Shown here: positions 6,402 to 8,448 of the stretch, piece by piece
Layout of the letters: each line of letters opens with the position of its first letter
Position numbering within the stretch: the stretch's first letter is position 1
Source: Deltaproteobacteria bacterium
Lineage (GTDB): Bacteria > Desulfobacterota > DSM-4660 > Desulfatiglandales > B25-G16
Direction: 5' to 3'
Assembly: GCA_019310745.1 (NCBI GenBank)
Contig: JAFDDS010000051.1
Coordinates: forward strand, 1-8,448
Length of the DNA: 8,448 nt
Program-made: the position numbers and the translations under genes
The notes under the pieces: model-generated
Database searches by the model: none
What the model was told of the DNA's origin: nothing
What the model saw: only the letters and a program-made list of their open reading frames with translations

Positions 6402-6645
6402 TTAACTTCGCACTATAACAATAGCTGTACCCATTCCTCCGCCGGCGCAAAGGGTAGCTAAACCCTTTTTTGCATCTCTTCTTTTCATTTCATAGATAAG
6501 GGTGGTCATAATCCTGGTTCCTGTACATCCTACCGGGTGTCCAAGCGCTATTCCGCTACCATTTACATTGGTAATTTTGCGATGTAATCCCAGTACTTTT
6601 TCGCAGGCGTTTCTGAAATCGCCTCCAGATTTCCTCAACATCCAT
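6402..6645 (-). pseudogene. Thiolase (acetyl-CoA acetyltransferase) remnant, internal deletion
   Basis: Only the C-terminal end of a thiolase remains, about 70 residues against roughly 390 normally. It retains [19 protein letters not shown] with the catalytic His of GHP, and the final CAGGGMGTA loop with the second catalytic Cys. The N-terminal domain with the acyl-accepting Cys is absent, so the product cannot be active. On the 5' side an ATG at 6645 begins a frame reading MDVEEI, which resembles a thiolase start, but it runs in a different frame from the C-terminal part. The C-terminal frame has its own ATG at 6641. The simplest reading is an internal, out-of-frame deletion of about 1 kb that joined the first few codons to the last 70. 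The remnant lies between a broken dehydrogenase gene and abfD, where an acetoacetyl-CoA thiolase would complete the pathway. Confidence 0.8.
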
Positions 6646-6693
6646 GTTCAAACCCTCTATAACTGCTCACATTATTCGATCATGCGCAGATAC

Positions 6694-7525
6694 CTATCCT
6701 TTAATAAAATCGGGCTTGCTATATTCCGGGTCAGGGTAAGCATAGAAACCCTTCTTAGTCTTAATGCCAAGCTCTTTTCGGTCCACTTTATCCTTAAGGG
6801 CCTTAGGAGGATGGTCCTTGGGATCTTTGGATTCGTTGTAGTAGACCATCTCAATATCGTAAACCACGTCGAGTCCAACATTATCCATGAGGCCGAAGGG
6901 TCCATAGGACATTCCGCTAAAGATCATCCAGCCCCGATCGATATCCCTGAAATCGACAAAACCTTCCGCCCACATATAGAGTGCCTCCCGTTTGATTGCC
7001 CTCCAGACGCGGTTGAAGCAAAAGCCGAGGATCTCCTTTTTGACAGTCAGGGGCACCAAGCCAAGGGAGCGAACCCATGCCTTGGCAGTCTCTATGACTT
7101 CAGGTGTTGTCTTTGTTCCTCCCTCCAATAGCAGGATAGTAGAAGTGAGTGTTAAGGCACTGCTCGGGCCTGTTAGTGGCACTTTCGATCTTGGAAATCG
7201 GCAGGGAGGAGCTGTTGGTTGCAAGGATAGCGTCTCGGGGGGCCAGGGCATCGATTCTTTCAAAAGTCTGGCGCTTCAGCTCCAGATCCTCCGGGACGGC
7301 CTCAATGACGAGGTCGGCATCTCGGAGTGCCTCCTCCAGTTCCTTGCAGAACCTTATCTTGTTTGCCTCCGTTTCCACGTCCTCAGTGGGGAAGGCCGAT
7401 TTTTTTCCGGCAGTCTTCATTGAGGCCTTGAGTTTTTGCATTCCGCTGTTGAATGATCCCTCATCGATCTGAGTACCCAGGGTACCGGTACCGATAACAG
7501 CAACCTTCTTAATCTTCTCTTCCAT
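6694..7525 (-). pseudogene. 3-hydroxyacyl-CoA dehydrogenase, disrupted by deletion and frameshift
   Basis: This is an NAD-dependent 3-hydroxyacyl-CoA dehydrogenase split over two frames. ATG 7525 has an AAGGAAGGGG-type site upstream. The first frame gives VAVIGTGTLGTQI (the GxGxxG dinucleotide motif), then DADLVIEAVPED, ATNSSSLPISKI and NTHFYYPA with the catalytic His, and ends at a TGA at 7100-7102. The second frame takes over near 7117-7135 with EGGTKTTPEVIETAK and runs through the C-terminal domain (EILGFCFNRVWRAIKREAL, GPFGLMDNVGLDVVYDIE, GIKTKKGFYAYPDPEY) to TAG at 6694. Compared with homologues as I remember them, about 16 residues are missing between GTQI and DEGSF, which removes the second strand of the Rossmann fold. 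About nine are missing between HFYYPA and GGTKTTPE, the latter out of frame. Two lesions make a simple sequencing error less likely. The protein is probably non-functional. Confidence 0.82.
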
Positions 7526-7759
7526 TGCTCACCCCTTCCTTTTGATTATTGGATGTATTTTTTTGAAAATTCTTAAAATTGAAGGGGGCATCATGAGCCC
7601 CTGGCCCAGAATGTCCCCTCGCAAGAGTCTCTTTATTTAAGCTCTCCTTGCACCGCGGACACCTATATTTTTTATTTCTTCCAGCTTCATAAAAAATCCC
7701 TGTCTTTATTTCTCCTTTGTCACGTTTGTTTCCCCGCCAAATCGGCCCGCGTGCCAATT
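7526..7759. other. Intergenic region between BKACE and dehydrogenase remnant
   Basis: On the minus strand a weak 82-residue frame runs through this region from a TTG at 7757. It includes KKYRCPRCKESLNKETL, one CxxC motif without a second pair, and a low-complexity Asn/Lys tail, and it has no ribosome binding site. A hairpin GGGGC-7 nt-GCCCC (7585-7601) lacks a following T-run. I see no gene here that I would defend. A decayed zinc-ribbon gene or a plain spacer both fit. Confidence 0.35.
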
Positions 7760-8448
7760 TTAGAAATTGACTTTATTCAGGCCCTTCAAACCGAGGATTT
7801 GCCTGGCTTCATCGGGTGTTGCTGGTTCGATGTCAAACTCCCTGGCAATCTTGATAATCTTCTCTACCTGCTCGGCATTACTTTTGGCCATACGGCCCTT
7901 TTCCACGTACAGACTGTCCTCCAAACCAACCCGGACATTTCCTCCCATGAGCAGGGACGTCGTACACATCCTCATCTGATGACGCCCTGCGGCACACACC
8001 GACCAGACAAAATCGCCGATGGTCTGTCGCGCTGTCTGGTGGAGAAACATCAGGTTCTCCATGGTGGGTGGGATACCCCCGAGAATCCCCATAACGAACT
8101 GCAAGTAAACCGGCTTTTTGATATGGCCCTGCTGGATCATAAATGCCGCATTGTTGAGCATTCCCACATCATAGATCTCAAGCTCCGGTTTGGTCTCGTT
8201 TTCTTTGAAGAACCCGGAGAACTCCCGGAGGGTCTTGAAGGTATTGGGGAAGATTGCGTCCTCAGACATGGAGAGAAGCTGGGGTTCCCATGAAAATTTG
8301 AATTCTTCGTACTGTGAGACCACAGGGAATAAGGCAAAGTTCAGGGAGCCAAAATTAAGGGATGCCAGTTCGGGCTTGAACTCACGAATGCCTGCCACGC
8401 GCTCCTCTGTCGTCATCCCTGCCCCCCCTCCGGTTGACAGGCACAGCA
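7760..8448 (-). CDS. BKACE-family beta-keto acid cleavage enzyme (5' end outside window)
   Basis: The frame is open to the right edge. An ATG at 8416 exists, but the codons before it encode LCLSTGGGAG, the conserved STGGG substrate loop of the family, so the gene continues off the window and roughly 60-70 N-terminal residues are unseen. BKACE enzymes (DUF849; founding member 3-keto-5-aminohexanoate cleavage enzyme, Kce) use Zn to condense a beta-keto acid with acetyl-CoA, giving acetoacetate and a new acyl-CoA. Visible family features, numbered from that ATG, are EERVAGIREFKPELASLN at 4-21, PELEIYDVGML at 77-87, MGILGGIPPTMENL at 109-122, and GGNVRVGLED at 158-167, whose Glu166 corresponds to the Zn-binding Glu. 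The two Zn-binding His lie in the missing part. Substrate specificity is not readable here. The neighbouring genes suggest a CoA-ester pathway through acetoacetate. Confidence 0.9.
   Translation of the reverse strand, partial: LCLSTGGGAGMTTEERVAGIREFKPELASLNFGSLNFALFPVVSQYEEFKFSWEPQLLSMSEDAIFPNTFKTLREFSGFFKENETKPELEIYDVGMLNNAAFMIQQGHIKKPVYLQFVMGILGGIPPTMENLMFLHQTARQTIGDFVWSVCAAGRHQMRMCTTSLLMGGNVRVGLEDSLYVEKGRMAKSNAEQVEKIIKIAREFDIEPATPDEARQILGLKGLNKVNF

Noticed and set aside
6502..7131. 209-codon plus-strand frame over the dehydrogenase/thiolase region
   Set aside because: It lies antisense to sequence with clear dehydrogenase and thiolase motifs, and its own translation has no recognisable features.
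7585..7601. GGGGC/GCCCC hairpin as terminator of the BKACE gene
   Set aside because: The stem is five base pairs and is not followed directly by a T-run on the minus strand.
7509..7757. 82-codon minus-strand frame with one CPRC motif
   Set aside because: It starts at a TTG without a ribosome binding site, has only one Cys pair and overlaps the dehydrogenase start; kept only as a note in the intergenic entry.
7751..8293. 180-codon plus-strand frame over the BKACE gene
   Set aside because: It is antisense to a strongly conserved BKACE reading frame and has no ribosome binding site.

Overview
The window looks like a chromosomal segment of an anaerobic, acyl-CoA-degrading bacterium, most likely a Desulfobacterota (deltaproteobacterial) sulfate reducer or syntroph. 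This is inferred from gene content: a 4-hydroxybutyryl-CoA dehydratase, a BKACE-type beta-keto acid cleavage enzyme, 3-hydroxyacyl-CoA dehydrogenase and thiolase remnants, a cytoplasmic molybdopterin oxidoreductase paired with an FmdE-like protein, and a methylmalonyl-CoA-epimerase-like VOC protein. No rRNA, tRNA, CRISPR or insertion sequence is visible.

Left part, plus strand. Position 2-283 is the 3' end of an unrecognised gene. An intergenic stretch with two inverted repeats and a tandem 10-bp repeat follows. Then comes an isolated VOC gene (528-950), a long AT-rich spacer (951-1529) holding a degenerate zinc-ribbon gene start, and a two-gene unit: molybdopterin oxidoreductase (1530-3767) and FmdE-family protein (3778-4386).

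Right part, minus strand, read from 8448 to 4581. The order is a BKACE gene running off the right edge, a 3-hydroxyacyl-CoA dehydrogenase carrying an apparent in-frame deletion and an out-of-frame deletion, a thiolase reduced to its C-terminal tail, an intact abfD (4855-6303), and a small Cys-rich protein that probably restarts translation just after the abfD stop. The two blocks converge at about 4387-4580.

If intact, the minus-strand genes would make a coherent route: 4-hydroxybutyryl-CoA to crotonyl-CoA, then via 3-hydroxybutyryl-CoA and acetoacetyl-CoA to acetyl-CoA, with BKACE linking beta-keto acids to acyl-CoA. The beta-oxidation steps in the middle are broken while the outer genes stay open, so this is either a pathway under decay or a badly assembled segment.

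A second theme is altered metal or active-site motifs in genes that are otherwise full length. The VOC protein lacks the epimerase His ligand, the FmdE protein lacks the second His and the Cys of HGHxCPG, the molybdopterin enzyme shows no Cys/Sec at the expected Mo-ligand position, and AbfD has one residue fewer between its His and last Cys cluster ligands. No wholly new system is evident; these deviations and the decayed cluster are the points worth checking.
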